The notes beneath the pieces were generated by a model, which made no database searches, was not told where the DNA came from, and saw only the letters and a program-made list of their open reading frames with translations. The position numbers and the translations under genes are program-made. From Streptomyces anulatus (GTDB lineage: Bacteria > Actinomycetota > Actinomycetes > Streptomycetales > Streptomycetaceae), in NCBI RefSeq assembly GCF_014650675.1, contig NZ_BMVK01000001.1, positions 496,001 through 560,000 on the forward strand: 64,000 nucleotides of DNA. The letters are read 5' to 3'. Shown in pieces: positions 39,821-48,198 of the stretch (within the stretch, counting starts at the first letter, position 1; the number at the start of each line of letters is the position of its first letter).

Positions 39821-40486
39821 TTGGACGCAACCGCCACCGTCACTCCCTTCTCGACGCTCATCCGCACCGCGTCGCACGAGCAGCACACCGAGGCCGAGAC
39901 CTCGACCTTCATGAGTGACCTGCTCGGCGGGCGGCTGGGAGTGGACGCCTACACGCGCTACACCGAGCAACTGTGGTTCGTGTACCGGGCGCTGGAGGAG
40001 GGCGCGGAGGCCCTGCGCGACGACCCGGTCGCCGGCCCGTTCATACAGCCGGAGCTGATGCGCTCCACCGAGCTGGAGCGCGACCTGGCGCACCTGCGCG
40101 GGGCCGACTGGCGCGAGGGCGTCGAGCCGCTGCCCGCCACCGCCGCGTACGCGGCCCGGGTCGCGGAGTGCGCACGCACCTGGCCCGCCGGCTACATCGC
40201 CCACCACTACACGCGCTACCTCGGCGACCTCTCGGGCGGTCAGATCATCCGCGACAAGGCGGAGAAGACCTGGGGCTTCGAGCGCAAGGGCGACGGCGTG
40301 CGCTTCTACGTCTTCGAGGAGATCACCAACCCGGCCGCGTTCAAGCGGGGTTACCGCGAGCTGCTGGACGCGGTGAACGCGGACGACCTGGAGAAGCAGC
40401 GCATCATCGAGGAGTGCAAGCGGGCCTTCGCACTGAATACCGCGGTCTTCCGCGAACTGGGCGAGGTCTTCCCGCTCAGCGCGTGA
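39821..40486 (+). CDS. hmuO: Heme oxygenase
   Basis: Cleaves heme to biliverdin, CO and Fe2+, releasing iron. The protein has 221 residues, the right size. The start is TTG at 39821, with GGAGG six bases upstream. The proximal His is in TLIRTASHEQHTEAE (about residue 20). The signature YTRYLGDLSGGQIIRDKA (about residue 128) is the distal-helix motif of HmuO. It depends on the heme import genes at 47098-50140 for substrate. The upstream iron-box-like palindrome fits iron repression, and a strong terminator follows. Confidence 0.93.
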   Translation: MDATATVTPFSTLIRTASHEQHTEAETSTFMSDLLGGRLGVDAYTRYTEQLWFVYRALEEGAEALRDDPVAGPFIQPELMRSTELERDLAHLRGADWREGVEPLPATAAYAARVAECARTWPAGYIAHHYTRYLGDLSGGQIIRDKAEKTWGFERKGDGVRFYVFEEITNPAAFKRGYRELLDAVNADDLEKQRIIEECKRAFALNTAVFRELGEVFPLSA

Positions 40487-40511
40487 CCGAGCGCGGGCGA
40501 ATGCGCCCGTA

Positions 40512-40550
40512 AGCGTGCGGCTCCACCGGATTCCGGTGGAGCCGCACGCT
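40512..40550 (+). terminator. Intrinsic terminator of heme oxygenase
   Basis: AGCGTGCGGCTCCACCGGA pairs perfectly with TCCGGTGGAGCCGCACGCT (19 bp around one T), followed by TTTTTCCTCTTCC. It is a textbook factor-independent terminator. Confidence 0.93.
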
Positions 40551-40608
40551 TTTTCCTCTTCCTCTTCTTCGCGCACGAAATGAGGAATGCCGGTTCGACA
40601 CAAGGTGT

Positions 40609-40637
40609 TTGACGCTCCAACAACCTGCGGGTAGATT
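40609..40637 (+). promoter_or_regulatory. HrdB-type promoter of the FG-GAP gene
   Basis: TTGACG (40609-40614), 17 bases, TAGATT (40632-40637). A start near 40644 gives a leader of about 120 bases before the GTG at 40763. The lower-GC spacer of this region supports promoter function. Confidence 0.6.
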
Positions 40638-40762
40638 CCGGAGGCGTCTTCACCGCATATTCACATGACATTCGGGCGGGGGGCCCGGATATGTACGGAT
40701 GTCATGCCTGAAAGGGATTTCCCTCCGCCGGTTCATATCCGTCTACCGACAGGAAATCCACC

Positions 40763-42961
40763 GTGCTTCACCTCCGCCCCCGTGCGGCTGTGACGAGCGG
40801 GCTGCTGGCAGCCGCCCTCGTCTCAGGCACCTTTCTGGCTCCCGCGGCACACGCCGTGGTGGGAACCCCCTCCGCCGACAACGCCTACGCGTTCACCGCG
40901 CGGCTCGACATAGGCGACGGAAAGCGCGCGTGCTCCGCCACGCTCGTCGACCGTGACTGGCTGCTGACGGCGGCCAGTTGCTTCGCGGACAACCCGGCCG
41001 CCCCCCAGCAGCTCCTGCCGGGCGCGCCGAAGGACGCCACCACGGCCGTCATCGGCCGTACCGACAGCACCACCACCGCGGGACAGGTCCGCACGGTGGT
41101 CCGGCTCGTGCCCCGCGCCGACCGTGACCTGGTGCTGGCCCGGCTGTCCAAGCCGGTCACCACCATCGCCCCGGCCGCCCTCGCCACGACCGCGCCCGCC
41201 CCGGGCGAGACCCTCACCGGCACCGGCTTCGGCCGGACCGCCGACGAGTGGGCCCCGATCAAGATGCACCAGGGCCGCTTCACGGTCGACGGGTCGGACG
41301 CCACCACCGTGAACATCACCGGGGTGGACGGCGCGGCCGTGTGCGCCGGCGACACCGGCGGCTCCGTCTTCCGCGAGCAGGGCGGCTCCGTCGCCCTCGT
41401 CGGTGTGAACAGCCGCTCCTGGCAGGGTGGTTGCTTCGGCACCGACGCCGCGGAGACCCGTACCGGCGCGGTGGAGAGCCGTGTGGACGACCTCCAGGGG
41501 TGGCTCACGGAGACCGTGACCGCGCCGGAGTTCGTCGACTACAACGGCGACGGCCACCGCGACGTCGCCGTCGCCGACCCGAAGGCGGCGGTGGGCACCG
41601 CGGCCGAGGCCGGTCTCGTCCGTGTCGTATACGGCAACGGGGTCGCCCCGTCCGAGGTGATCCAGGGCGGACCGGGCGTCGGCGGCGGGCCGGAGGCCAA
41701 GGACGGCTTCGGCGCCGCGCTGGCTCCGGTCGACTTCAACGCCGACGGCTACACCGACCTGGTGGTCGGCACGCCCAACGAGGACATCGGCAACGTCGCC
41801 GACGCGGGCCTGGTCCAGGTCGTGTACGGCTCCCCCGCGGGCCTGGGCAAGGGCCGCGGCGGAACGACGTTCGAGCAGGGCGCCGGCACCGGTGCGTTCG
41901 CCTCCTCGGCCTCCGAGGCCAAGGACTACCTGGGCTTCTCGCTCGCTGCCGGGAACACCGCCGCCGGTGACCCGTACATCCTGATCGGTGCGCCCGGCGA
42001 GGACCTGGAACCCATCGTGGACGCGGGCAACGCGTTCTACGTACGGGGCACCACCAGCGTCTCGGTCAACCAGGGCAAGGACGACATCGGCGGCGAGGCG
42101 GAGGCCGGTGACCAGTTCGGCTACTCCGTCGCGGGTTCGCCGAACCACCTCGCGATCGGCATCCCGAACGAGGCCATCGGAACCGTCGCGGACACCGGCG
42201 GCATGCAGATCCTCAAGCACGACCTGAACGCCAACAAGGTCCCGACGCCGGTGAAGTCGCTCCACCAGGACACCGACGGCATCAGCGGTGGGTCCGAGGC
42301 GGGCGACCTCTTCGGCAAGGCGCTGTCCATGGCCTCCTACCGGCCCGCGGGCGCCGCAACGGACGGCGACTCGATCATCGCCGTCGGTTCGCCGGGCGAG
42401 GGCATCGAGGTCGAGGGCGTCGACAAGACGGCCGCGGGCCGCGTGGTCACCCTGCGCGTCACCGCGGGCGGTGCGGTCAGCGAACTCCAGGACATCCAGC
42501 AGGAGAAGACCGACGTCACCGGGGCAGCCGAGGCGGGCGACCGGTTCGGCGAGCAGGTCACCGTCGTCAACACCTCCCCCCGGAACGTCGGTTCGACCAC
42601 GTCCATGCTGCTGGCCGTCGGTATCCCGGGGGAGAACGAGGGCACGGTCGTGGACTCCGGCGCCGTCCAGACGTTCTCGCTGCTCGGTGCTCCGGGTCTC
42701 ACCGACCGCTGGATCGTTCCCGGCGCCGCTCCCGGCCTGCCGGGTGTCCCGGGCGCCAACCAGCTGCTCGGCACCAGCATCACCGCCACCGCCACGCACC
42801 TGTACATCGGCACGCCCAACGGTCCCGGCGCCCGTGGCGCCGCGCACCTGATGCCGTGGTCCAACGTCACCGGCGGCGCGGTCGCGCCCGTGACCAGCTA
42901 TGAGCCGGGCAAGGACGGCCTCCCGGCCGTCGGCAAGGCGTTCGGCGCCGCGATCCAGTAG
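40763..42961 (+). CDS. Secreted degenerate trypsin-like domain fused to FG-GAP repeats
   Basis: Exported protein of 732 residues starting at GTG 40763 (AGGAAAT before it). Signal peptide: about 30 residues ending in APAAHA. Residues 35-245 form a chymotrypsin fold, but two catalytic residues are lost: the TAAHC box is TAASC (His to Ser, about residue 71) and GDSGG is GDTGGS (Ser to Thr, about residue 196). Only the Asp (DLVLARL) remains, so it should not cut peptides. Residues 250-720 have about seven FG-GAP beta-propeller repeats (DYNGDGHRDVAVADP, DFNADGYTDLVVGTP, LIGAPGEDLE, IAVGSPGEG), with calcium-type loops. It probably binds a ligand or surface. It lies between heme oxygenase and the HtaA genes. 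Confidence 0.88.
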   Translation: MLHLRPRAAVTSGLLAAALVSGTFLAPAAHAVVGTPSADNAYAFTARLDIGDGKRACSATLVDRDWLLTAASCFADNPAAPQQLLPGAPKDATTAVIGRTDSTTTAGQVRTVVRLVPRADRDLVLARLSKPVTTIAPAALATTAPAPGETLTGTGFGRTADEWAPIKMHQGRFTVDGSDATTVNITGVDGAAVCAGDTGGSVFREQGGSVALVGVNSRSWQGGCFGTDAAETRTGAVESRVDDLQGWLTETVTAPEFVDYNGDGHRDVAVADPKAAVGTAAEAGLVRVVYGNGVAPSEVIQGGPGVGGGPEAKDGFGAALAPVDFNADGYTDLVVGTPNEDIGNVADAGLVQVVYGSPAGLGKGRGGTTFEQGAGTGAFASSASEAKDYLGFSLAAGNTAAGDPYILIGAPGEDLEPIVDAGNAFYVRGTTSVSVNQGKDDIGGEAEAGDQFGYSVAGSPNHLAIGIPNEAIGTVADTGGMQILKHDLNANKVPTPVKSLHQDTDGISGGSEAGDLFGKALSMASYRPAGAATDGDSIIAVGSPGEGIEVEGVDKTAAGRVVTLRVTAGGAVSELQDIQQEKTDVTGAAEAGDRFGEQVTVVNTSPRNVGSTTSMLLAVGIPGENEGTVVDSGAVQTFSLLGAPGLTDRWIVPGAAPGLPGVPGANQLLGTSITATATHLYIGTPNGPGARGAAHLMPWSNVTGGAVAPVTSYEPGKDGLPAVGKAFGAAIQ

Positions 42962-42990
42962 CCCAGGAGATGCGGACGGGCCGTCCGGGG

Positions 42991-43674
42991 TCAGCCCCGG
43001 ACGGCCATCAGGACGCGGCCCCCGACCTCCACCGTGCCGTCCGGCGCGGGTGCGGTGAGGATCTGGGAGCCGCGTCCCTGCGTGATGTTCAGGGCCCGGC
43101 CGAGCCGCGCGCTGAGCAGCAGGGCCGCCGCGCCCGTCGCCTCGTCCTCGACGATCGCGTCCCCGCGCCTCGGGAAGGCCCGTGCGCGCACCCGCCCGGC
43201 CGCCTCGTCCTCCCAGGCCCAGACGTAGAGCCACCCCTCACCGGGCGGTGGGCCCTCCAGCGCCTCGACCTCGGCGGCGCTCGCGTACTGCTGGAGCGTG
43301 CGCGGCGGGACCCACTCGGGGCGGGCGGTGATCCAGGTGAACTCCCCGTCCTGGCGCGCGAACACGTCCCCGACCGCCAGTTCCAGGACCTCCAGGTCCA
43401 GCAGCCAGGCGGTGCCCACGAGCGGGTGTCCGGCGAACGGCAGCCGGAGCCCCGGGGTGTGGATGTCCACCCGCCCGCGCTCCGGATCGTCGACGAACAC
43501 GGTCTCGCTGAAGCCGAGACGCCGGGCCAGCAGTTGCCGGGAGGCCTCGTCGGGGTGGCTGCTTCCGTCGCGTACGACGCCCAGCGCGTTGCCGTGCCGG
43601 CCGTCGGGTCCGCAGAACACCCGCAGGACGTCGATGCCCCGGGGTACGTCGTAGTCGCTCACGTGGGCATTCAA
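42991..43674 (-). CDS. PhzF-family isomerase, compact form
   Basis: Protein of 227 residues of the PhzF/diaminopimelate-epimerase fold. The N-terminal half has DVLRVFCGPDGRHGNALGVV and FSETVFVDD, with the catalytic Glu (SET). The second half has PFAGHPLVGTAWLL and VEDEATGAAALLLSARLG, which form the conserved phosphate-binding-like loops. It is shorter than the usual 260-300 residues, with the second lobe trimmed. The reaction is unknown; PhzF isomerises a phenazine precursor, but most relatives have other substrates. Start at ATG 43674 or GTG 43662. Confidence 0.78.
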   Translation of the reverse strand: MNAHVSDYDVPRGIDVLRVFCGPDGRHGNALGVVRDGSSHPDEASRQLLARRLGFSETVFVDDPERGRVDIHTPGLRLPFAGHPLVGTAWLLDLEVLELAVGDVFARQDGEFTWITARPEWVPPRTLQQYASAAEVEALEGPPPGEGWLYVWAWEDEAAGRVRARAFPRRGDAIVEDEATGAAALLLSARLGRALNITQGRGSQILTAPAPDGTVEVGGRVLMAVRG

Positions 43675-43783
43675 GCACTGCCGGGCGGCGGGACGGGAAC
43701 CGGCGGGGTACGGCAGCGGGGCCGTACCGGGAAGTGGTGAGCTTCCGGTACGGCCCCGGGCAGTGCGGGTGGTGCGGGGTGGA

Positions 43784-45412
43784 TCAGGCGGTGGCGTCGC
43801 GACGGCGGCGCGCCGCGATCACGACGCCCGCGCCGGCCGCGACGACGACACCGGAGGCGGCGATCAGGGCGCCGGTCGGGACGTCGGAGCCGGTGGCGGC
43901 CAGGGCGCCGGAGCCGCCGACCGTGCCGCCGGTGGAGCCGCCGCCGACCGTGCCACCGCCGCCGGTGGTCGAACCGCCCGCCGTGGAACCGCCGGTGGAG
44001 CCCGAACCGCCGGTGGAACCGGAGCCACCGGTGGAGCCGCCCGGAAGCTGGGCGTCCTTGTCGAGGGAGACCACGGCGTTGAGGGCGTCGAGCTGCTCGC
44101 CCTTCTTGTAGAAGCCGCCGAACGCCTTGGCGCCGCCCTCGGTGAGCGTCACCGGGATGTCCTTGAGGTTCACGATGCCGCCCTTGGCGGCGAGCGCGCC
44201 CGCGGGCACCTTCAGGTCGGCGAGGTCCACGCCGGTCAACTTGTCGACCTTCGGGTTCGGGTTCGTCCCGGTCGGGAGCGCCTTGGTGGAGACGTCGGCG
44301 ACGAGCTTGCCGGAGGTGCCCTTGACGTCGACCTTCAGGTTGCTGAGGGAGAGGTCGAGCTCGTACGCGCCGTCCTTCTCGTGGCCGAGGAAGCGCACCT
44401 GGCCCTGGAACGCGGCGTTCAGCGTGTTCTTGTCGGCGTCGAGATGACCGGTGGCCCTGCTGAAGCGGTAGACGTCGCCTGCGGTGGTCGCGCCGCCGCT
44501 CGTCTCGACCTTTCCGCGCGCGATCGGACCGACGACGTAGGAGCGGAACTTCTCCTTGACGCCCCAGTTCAGGGTGCCGTCGACGACCGGGCCGCTGACG
44601 GGCGCGGCGGTCTCGGAGGCGGACGGCGTCGGGCCGGTCGTCGGCTCCTCGGAGGGCTCCTTGCTCGGGTCCTTGGAAGGCTCCTTGCTCGGGTCCTTGG
44701 AGGGCTCCTTGGACGGGTCGTCGCTCGGGTCCTTGCTCGGGTCCTTCGACGGGTCCGGGTCGGGCGCGGCGGTCTTGACCGTCAGGGTCGCCGCGTCGAG
44801 CGCGGAGCCCTCCGCGTAGAAGCCGCCGAAGGCGTCCACGCCGTCGGCGGTCAGCTTGGCGGGGATGTCGGAGAAGACCATCGCGCCGCCCGCGCCGCCG
44901 CCCCGCTCGGCCTTGGTCATGTCCAGATCGGCGATCGGGGCGTCGTTCTTGGTGACGACGGTGCCGTCCATCTTCTTGCTGGTGAAGTCGGCGGTGATGG
45001 TGCCGGTCTGACGGCCCGTGCCGGTCTTGATGTCGCTCAGCTTGACGTCGAGGACGCCCTCGTGGCCCTCGAACCGGACGCCGCCCTTGAAGGCGGTCCG
45101 TGATTCGTGCGTCCCGGTGTCGTAGGTGCCCGTGCCGCCGGTGAAGGTGAACACACCGTTGCCGGCGGCCTGCTGGGCGCCGTCCGTGACCGTGATCTTG
45201 CCGTGGGCGATGGGACCGATCACGTACTTGCGGAAGTTCGCGTGAATGCCCCAGTCCAACGTGCCGTCCACCAGTTCCAGCTTCGGGGCCGCGGCGGGCG
45301 CGGCCTCGGAGGAGTCGTCGGCGGCGAGGGCTGGAAGGGCGAAGGTCGCGCCCAGGACGGCGGCCGTGGCGACGGCCGCGGCGAGAGTTATGGGGCGGCG
45401 GTTTGCTGCCAT
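43784..45412 (-). CDS. HtaA-domain cell-surface heme-binding protein with LAATG sorting signal
   Basis: Secreted protein of 542 residues. After a signal peptide (ends ALPALA) come two HtaA domains, each opening with DGTLDWGIHANFRKYVIGPI or DGTLNWGVKEKFRSYVVGPI. HtaA domains bind heme in Corynebacterium. They are joined by a (D/E)PSK repeat linker, about 40 residues, encoded by 12-base DNA units at 44650-44757. The C-terminus has a Gly/Ser/Thr-rich stalk, then LAATGSD, a hydrophobic segment and RRRR. LAxTG is the signal of class E sortases in Streptomyces, so the protein is probably wall-linked. It is downstream of the other HtaA gene, on the same strand. Confidence 0.85.
   Translation of the reverse strand: MAANRRPITLAAAVATAAVLGATFALPALAADDSSEAAPAAAPKLELVDGTLDWGIHANFRKYVIGPIAHGKITVTDGAQQAAGNGVFTFTGGTGTYDTGTHESRTAFKGGVRFEGHEGVLDVKLSDIKTGTGRQTGTITADFTSKKMDGTVVTKNDAPIADLDMTKAERGGGAGGAMVFSDIPAKLTADGVDAFGGFYAEGSALDAATLTVKTAAPDPDPSKDPSKDPSDDPSKEPSKDPSKEPSKDPSKEPSEEPTTGPTPSASETAAPVSGPVVDGTLNWGVKEKFRSYVVGPIARGKVETSGGATTAGDVYRFSRATGHLDADKNTLNAAFQGQVRFLGHEKDGAYELDLSLSNLKVDVKGTSGKLVADVSTKALPTGTNPNPKVDKLTGVDLADLKVPAGALAAKGGIVNLKDIPVTLTEGGAKAFGGFYKKGEQLDALNAVVSLDKDAQLPGGSTGGSGSTGGSGSTGGSTAGGSTTGGGGTVGGGSTGGTVGGSGALAATGSDVPTGALIAASGVVVAAGAGVVIAARRRRDATA
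44650..44757 (-). repeat. 12-base coding tandem repeat
   Basis: GGCTCCTTGCTCGGGTCCTT-like units repeat about nine times and encode the PSKD/PSKE linker. Such tracts are slippage-prone and can change length between strains by whole four-residue units. Confidence 0.8.
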
Positions 45413-45502
45413 GTCGGTGGGTCTCCTTGCGGAACGGGGGGAGGGGGAAGAGAGGCGCGGGGGGAGGGGGTGACGACCCATAAGGCGCTCATGGGTGCCG
45501 GG

Positions 45503-46963
45503 TCAGGAGGTCTTGGGGGCGTCGGAGCCCGTGGTGGCGTCGGCACCCTGTGGGGCCCCGCGACGGCGCAGACCGAAGAAGGCCCCGGCCGCGACGAGCA
45601 GCAGCACTCCGCCGCCGACGGCCGCCCAGGTGCCGGCGCCCGGGCCGGAGTCGGAGGAGGCGGCCGCCGGTGCGGCGGAGGGCTCCTCGACTGCCTTCTT
45701 CGTGGGCTCGGCGGCCGCTGTCGGCTCGCTGCCGAGGTCCGGCAGCGCGGGCAGTCGGGCCTTCTCGTCGACGGCCACGGCGAGCGAGACCGGGTCCATC
45801 GCGGTACCCGCCTTGTACATGGAGCCGAACGCCTTGGCGCCGTCGGCGGTGAGGGTGGCGGGGACCTCGGTGAGGACGGCGAGACCCTCCTTCGGCGCGA
45901 GGTCCTTCGCGGGGAAGGTGATGAGGGGCACGTCCTCGCGGGTGGCGCCCTCGCTCGTGACGTCCGCCGACAGGGTGCCCTCGCCCTTGGCGACGGCGAC
46001 GGTGACGCCGGCGAACTTCAGGTCGAGGTCGTGGGCGCCGGTGAAGCGGATGCTGCCGCTGAAGTCCGCGTCCAGCGTCTGCTTCTTCGCGTCGTACGTC
46101 CCCTTGCCCTGCGGGAAGCGGAACAGCGCTCCGCCGTCCTGGGCGCCGTCGGCGAGCGTCCACTTGCCCTGGCCGATGGAGCCGGTGACGTACTCGCGGA
46201 AGGTGCGGCGTACGCCCCAGTCGACGGCGGCGTCCTCGAAGCGGCCCGCCTTCTCCTTCTTCGCCGCCTTCTCCTCGTCCTTCTTCCCGCCCTCGTCCTT
46301 CTTCTCGTCCGGGGCGGACGGCTTCGGCTCGGCGGCCGCGCCCCGGGTGTCGACGGAGAGGCTGATCGGGTCGAGCGGGGTGCCCGCGGTGTAGTAGCCG
46401 GCGAAGGCGGAGGCGCCCTGGGAGGTCAGCGTCGCGGGGACGTCGGTGAGGGCGATGGGGGTGGAACCGCCCTTCATGTCGATCCCGCCGAGGCCGAGCG
46501 AGGCCAGCGGCACCTGGGAGCGGTTGGAGACCTTCCCGGTCCCCCGCTCCTTGCTGACCATGTCCGCGTAGAGCGTGCCGCTGCCGCCGCTGATCCGGAC
46601 GGTGGGGCGGCTGATCGTGAGGTCCAGTTCGTTGCTGCCGTCGGGCTTCCGATGGCCGGTGAAGTGCACGCCGCCGGAGAAGCCGGAGTTGAACGCTCCG
46701 GTGTCCGGGTCGTAGGAGCCGGTCGCCGAGTGGAAGCGGAACTGGCTGCCGCCGACCGTGGCCGCGCCGCCGGTGAGGCTCCAACTGCCGCTCGCGATGG
46801 GGCCGGTGACGTAGCTCTGGAAGGAGGACTTGATGCCCCAGTCCAGTCGGCCGCCCTGCACCGTACGGCTTGCCGCTTGCGCGGTGGCGGCGGGGAGCAG
46901 GGCCCCCAGCAGTACCGCGAGGAGCGCGACGGCGAGCGCGCGGGCGGATCTGGACGACAGCAT
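45503..46963 (-). CDS. htaA: HtaA-domain heme-binding protein, membrane-anchored
   Basis: Secreted protein of 486 residues with a signal peptide (about 30, ending ATAQA), two HtaA domains (GGRLDWGIKSSFQSYVTGPI; DAAVDWGVRRTFREYVTGSI), a Lys/Glu-rich linker (KKDEGGKKDEEKAAKKEKAG), and a C-terminal membrane segment followed by RRR. It lacks the LAxTG signal, so it is anchored by the membrane helix. The gene is divergent from hmuT. The iron box between them (46988-47006) sits where it would control both, and the second HtaA gene follows in the same direction. Confidence 0.87.
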   Translation of the reverse strand: MLSSRSARALAVALLAVLLGALLPAATAQAASRTVQGGRLDWGIKSSFQSYVTGPIASGSWSLTGGAATVGGSQFRFHSATGSYDPDTGAFNSGFSGGVHFTGHRKPDGSNELDLTISRPTVRISGGSGTLYADMVSKERGTGKVSNRSQVPLASLGLGGIDMKGGSTPIALTDVPATLTSQGASAFAGYYTAGTPLDPISLSVDTRGAAAEPKPSAPDEKKDEGGKKDEEKAAKKEKAGRFEDAAVDWGVRRTFREYVTGSIGQGKWTLADGAQDGGALFRFPQGKGTYDAKKQTLDADFSGSIRFTGAHDLDLKFAGVTVAVAKGEGTLSADVTSEGATREDVPLITFPAKDLAPKEGLAVLTEVPATLTADGAKAFGSMYKAGTAMDPVSLAVAVDEKARLPALPDLGSEPTAAAEPTKKAVEEPSAAPAAASSDSGPGAGTWAAVGGGVLLLVAAGAFFGLRRRGAPQGADATTGSDAPKTS

Positions 46964-46987
46964 GGGGCCCCTCCGAGGACTGGATAC

Positions 46988-47006
46988 TCAGGTAAGGCTA
47001 ACCTAA
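46988..47006. promoter_or_regulatory. DtxR/IdeR-type iron box
   Basis: TCAGGTAAGGCTAACCTAA matches 17 of 19 positions of the consensus TTAGGTTAGGCTAACCTAA. It lies between divergent htaA and hmuT, 25 bases from the htaA start and 91 from the hmuT GTG. With iron replete, the repressor (DmdR1 in Streptomyces) would bind and shut both transcripts. Confidence 0.85.
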
Positions 47007-47097
47007 GGTATTCCCAGCCCTGGCCGGAACCCCCTCCGGTCACGCCGCTACCGGCGAACGGCCGACCGCACGCCGCAGAACGACAGGACGGTGCCCC

Positions 47098-48198
47098 GTG
47101 CACATCTCGCAGGCCTTCGCCACGAGGAGCCCCGAGGGCTTCGAGGGCCCGGACGCCGGACGGATGCGTGCCCGCCGTCCGGCCAGGGGCAGGGCGGCCG
47201 CCGCCCTCACCGCCGCCGTGGCCTTCGCCCTGGTCCTGACCGGCTGCGGCGGGGGCGGAGGCGGCGGCTCCGCGCCGAAGTCCGCCGGGAGCGCCGCCGA
47301 CGCCGACCGGGTCGAGCCGCTGGCCGCCCCGCCCGCGCCGAAGCTGCCGGTGACGGTCGACTCGGCGGACGGCGCGAAGGTCACCATCGACTCCACCGAC
47401 CGGATCGTGCCGCTGACCGGGTCGCTGAGCGAGATCGTCTTCACCCTCGGCTTCGGGAAGCAGGTGGTCGCCCGGGACATCACCGCCACCTTCGAACAGG
47501 CCGAGAAGCTCCCGGTGGTGACCCGTGCCCACGACGTATCGGCGGAGAGCGTGCTCTCGCTGAAGCCGACGATCGTCCTCGCCGACACCACCACCGGGCC
47601 GGCCGAGGCGATCGACCAGATCCGCGACGCGGGCATCCCGCTGCTCGTCGTCGAGCCCGCCAAGGAGCTCGCCGACGTCGGCCGCCGTATCGACACCGTC
47701 GCCGAGGCCCTCGGCGTACCGTCCGCCGGAACGGAGCTCAAGGAGCGCACGGAGTCCCGGATCGCCGCCGTCCAGAAGTCGATCCCGGACCACGCGGACG
47801 GCGAGAAGCCCCGGGTCGCCTTCCTCTACCTGCGCGGCTCGGCCTCCGTCTATCTGCTGGGCGGCGCGGAGTCCGGGGCCAGTTCGCTGCTGGAGGCGGC
47901 GGGCGCGGTCGACGCGGGCAAGGAGTCGGGCCTGGACAAGGACTTCACCGCCATCACCAGCGAGGCCCTCGCCAAGGCCGCGCCGGACGCGATCCTCGTG
48001 ATGAGCAAGGGGCTCGCGTCGGTGGACGGCATGGACGGCCTGGTGAAGATCCCCGGCATCGCGGAGACCCCGGCCGGGATGGACCGCCGGGTCGTCTCGA
48101 TCGACGACGGGGTGCTGCTCAACTACGGGCCGCGCACCGACCGGGTGCTCACCGAGATCGTCGAGCAGCTGTACGCGAAGGGCGGCACGGGCCAGTGA
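47098..48198 (+). CDS. hmuT: Heme ABC transporter substrate-binding lipoprotein
   Basis: Lipoprotein of 366 residues. The start is GTG at 47098. The signal is long, ending LVLTGC, after an unusual Arg-rich head (RMRARRPARGRAAAA). The mature part has the class III solute-binding pattern: IVPLTGSLSEIVFTLGFGKQ, VVARDITATFEQAEKLP, LLVVEPAKELADVGRRIDTV and GTELKERTESRIAAV. It should take heme from HtaA proteins and pass it to the permease. The stop overlaps the permease start (GTGA). The iron box lies upstream. Confidence 0.9.
   Translation: MHISQAFATRSPEGFEGPDAGRMRARRPARGRAAAALTAAVAFALVLTGCGGGGGGGSAPKSAGSAADADRVEPLAAPPAPKLPVTVDSADGAKVTIDSTDRIVPLTGSLSEIVFTLGFGKQVVARDITATFEQAEKLPVVTRAHDVSAESVLSLKPTIVLADTTTGPAEAIDQIRDAGIPLLVVEPAKELADVGRRIDTVAEALGVPSAGTELKERTESRIAAVQKSIPDHADGEKPRVAFLYLRGSASVYLLGGAESGASSLLEAAGAVDAGKESGLDKDFTAITSEALAKAAPDAILVMSKGLASVDGMDGLVKIPGIAETPAGMDRRVVSIDDGVLLNYGPRTDRVLTEIVEQLYAKGGTGQ

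Noticed and set aside
43784..45412. LPXTG-type sortase motif
   Set aside because: The motif is LAATG, not LPXTG. It is reported as a class E-type LAxTG signal instead.
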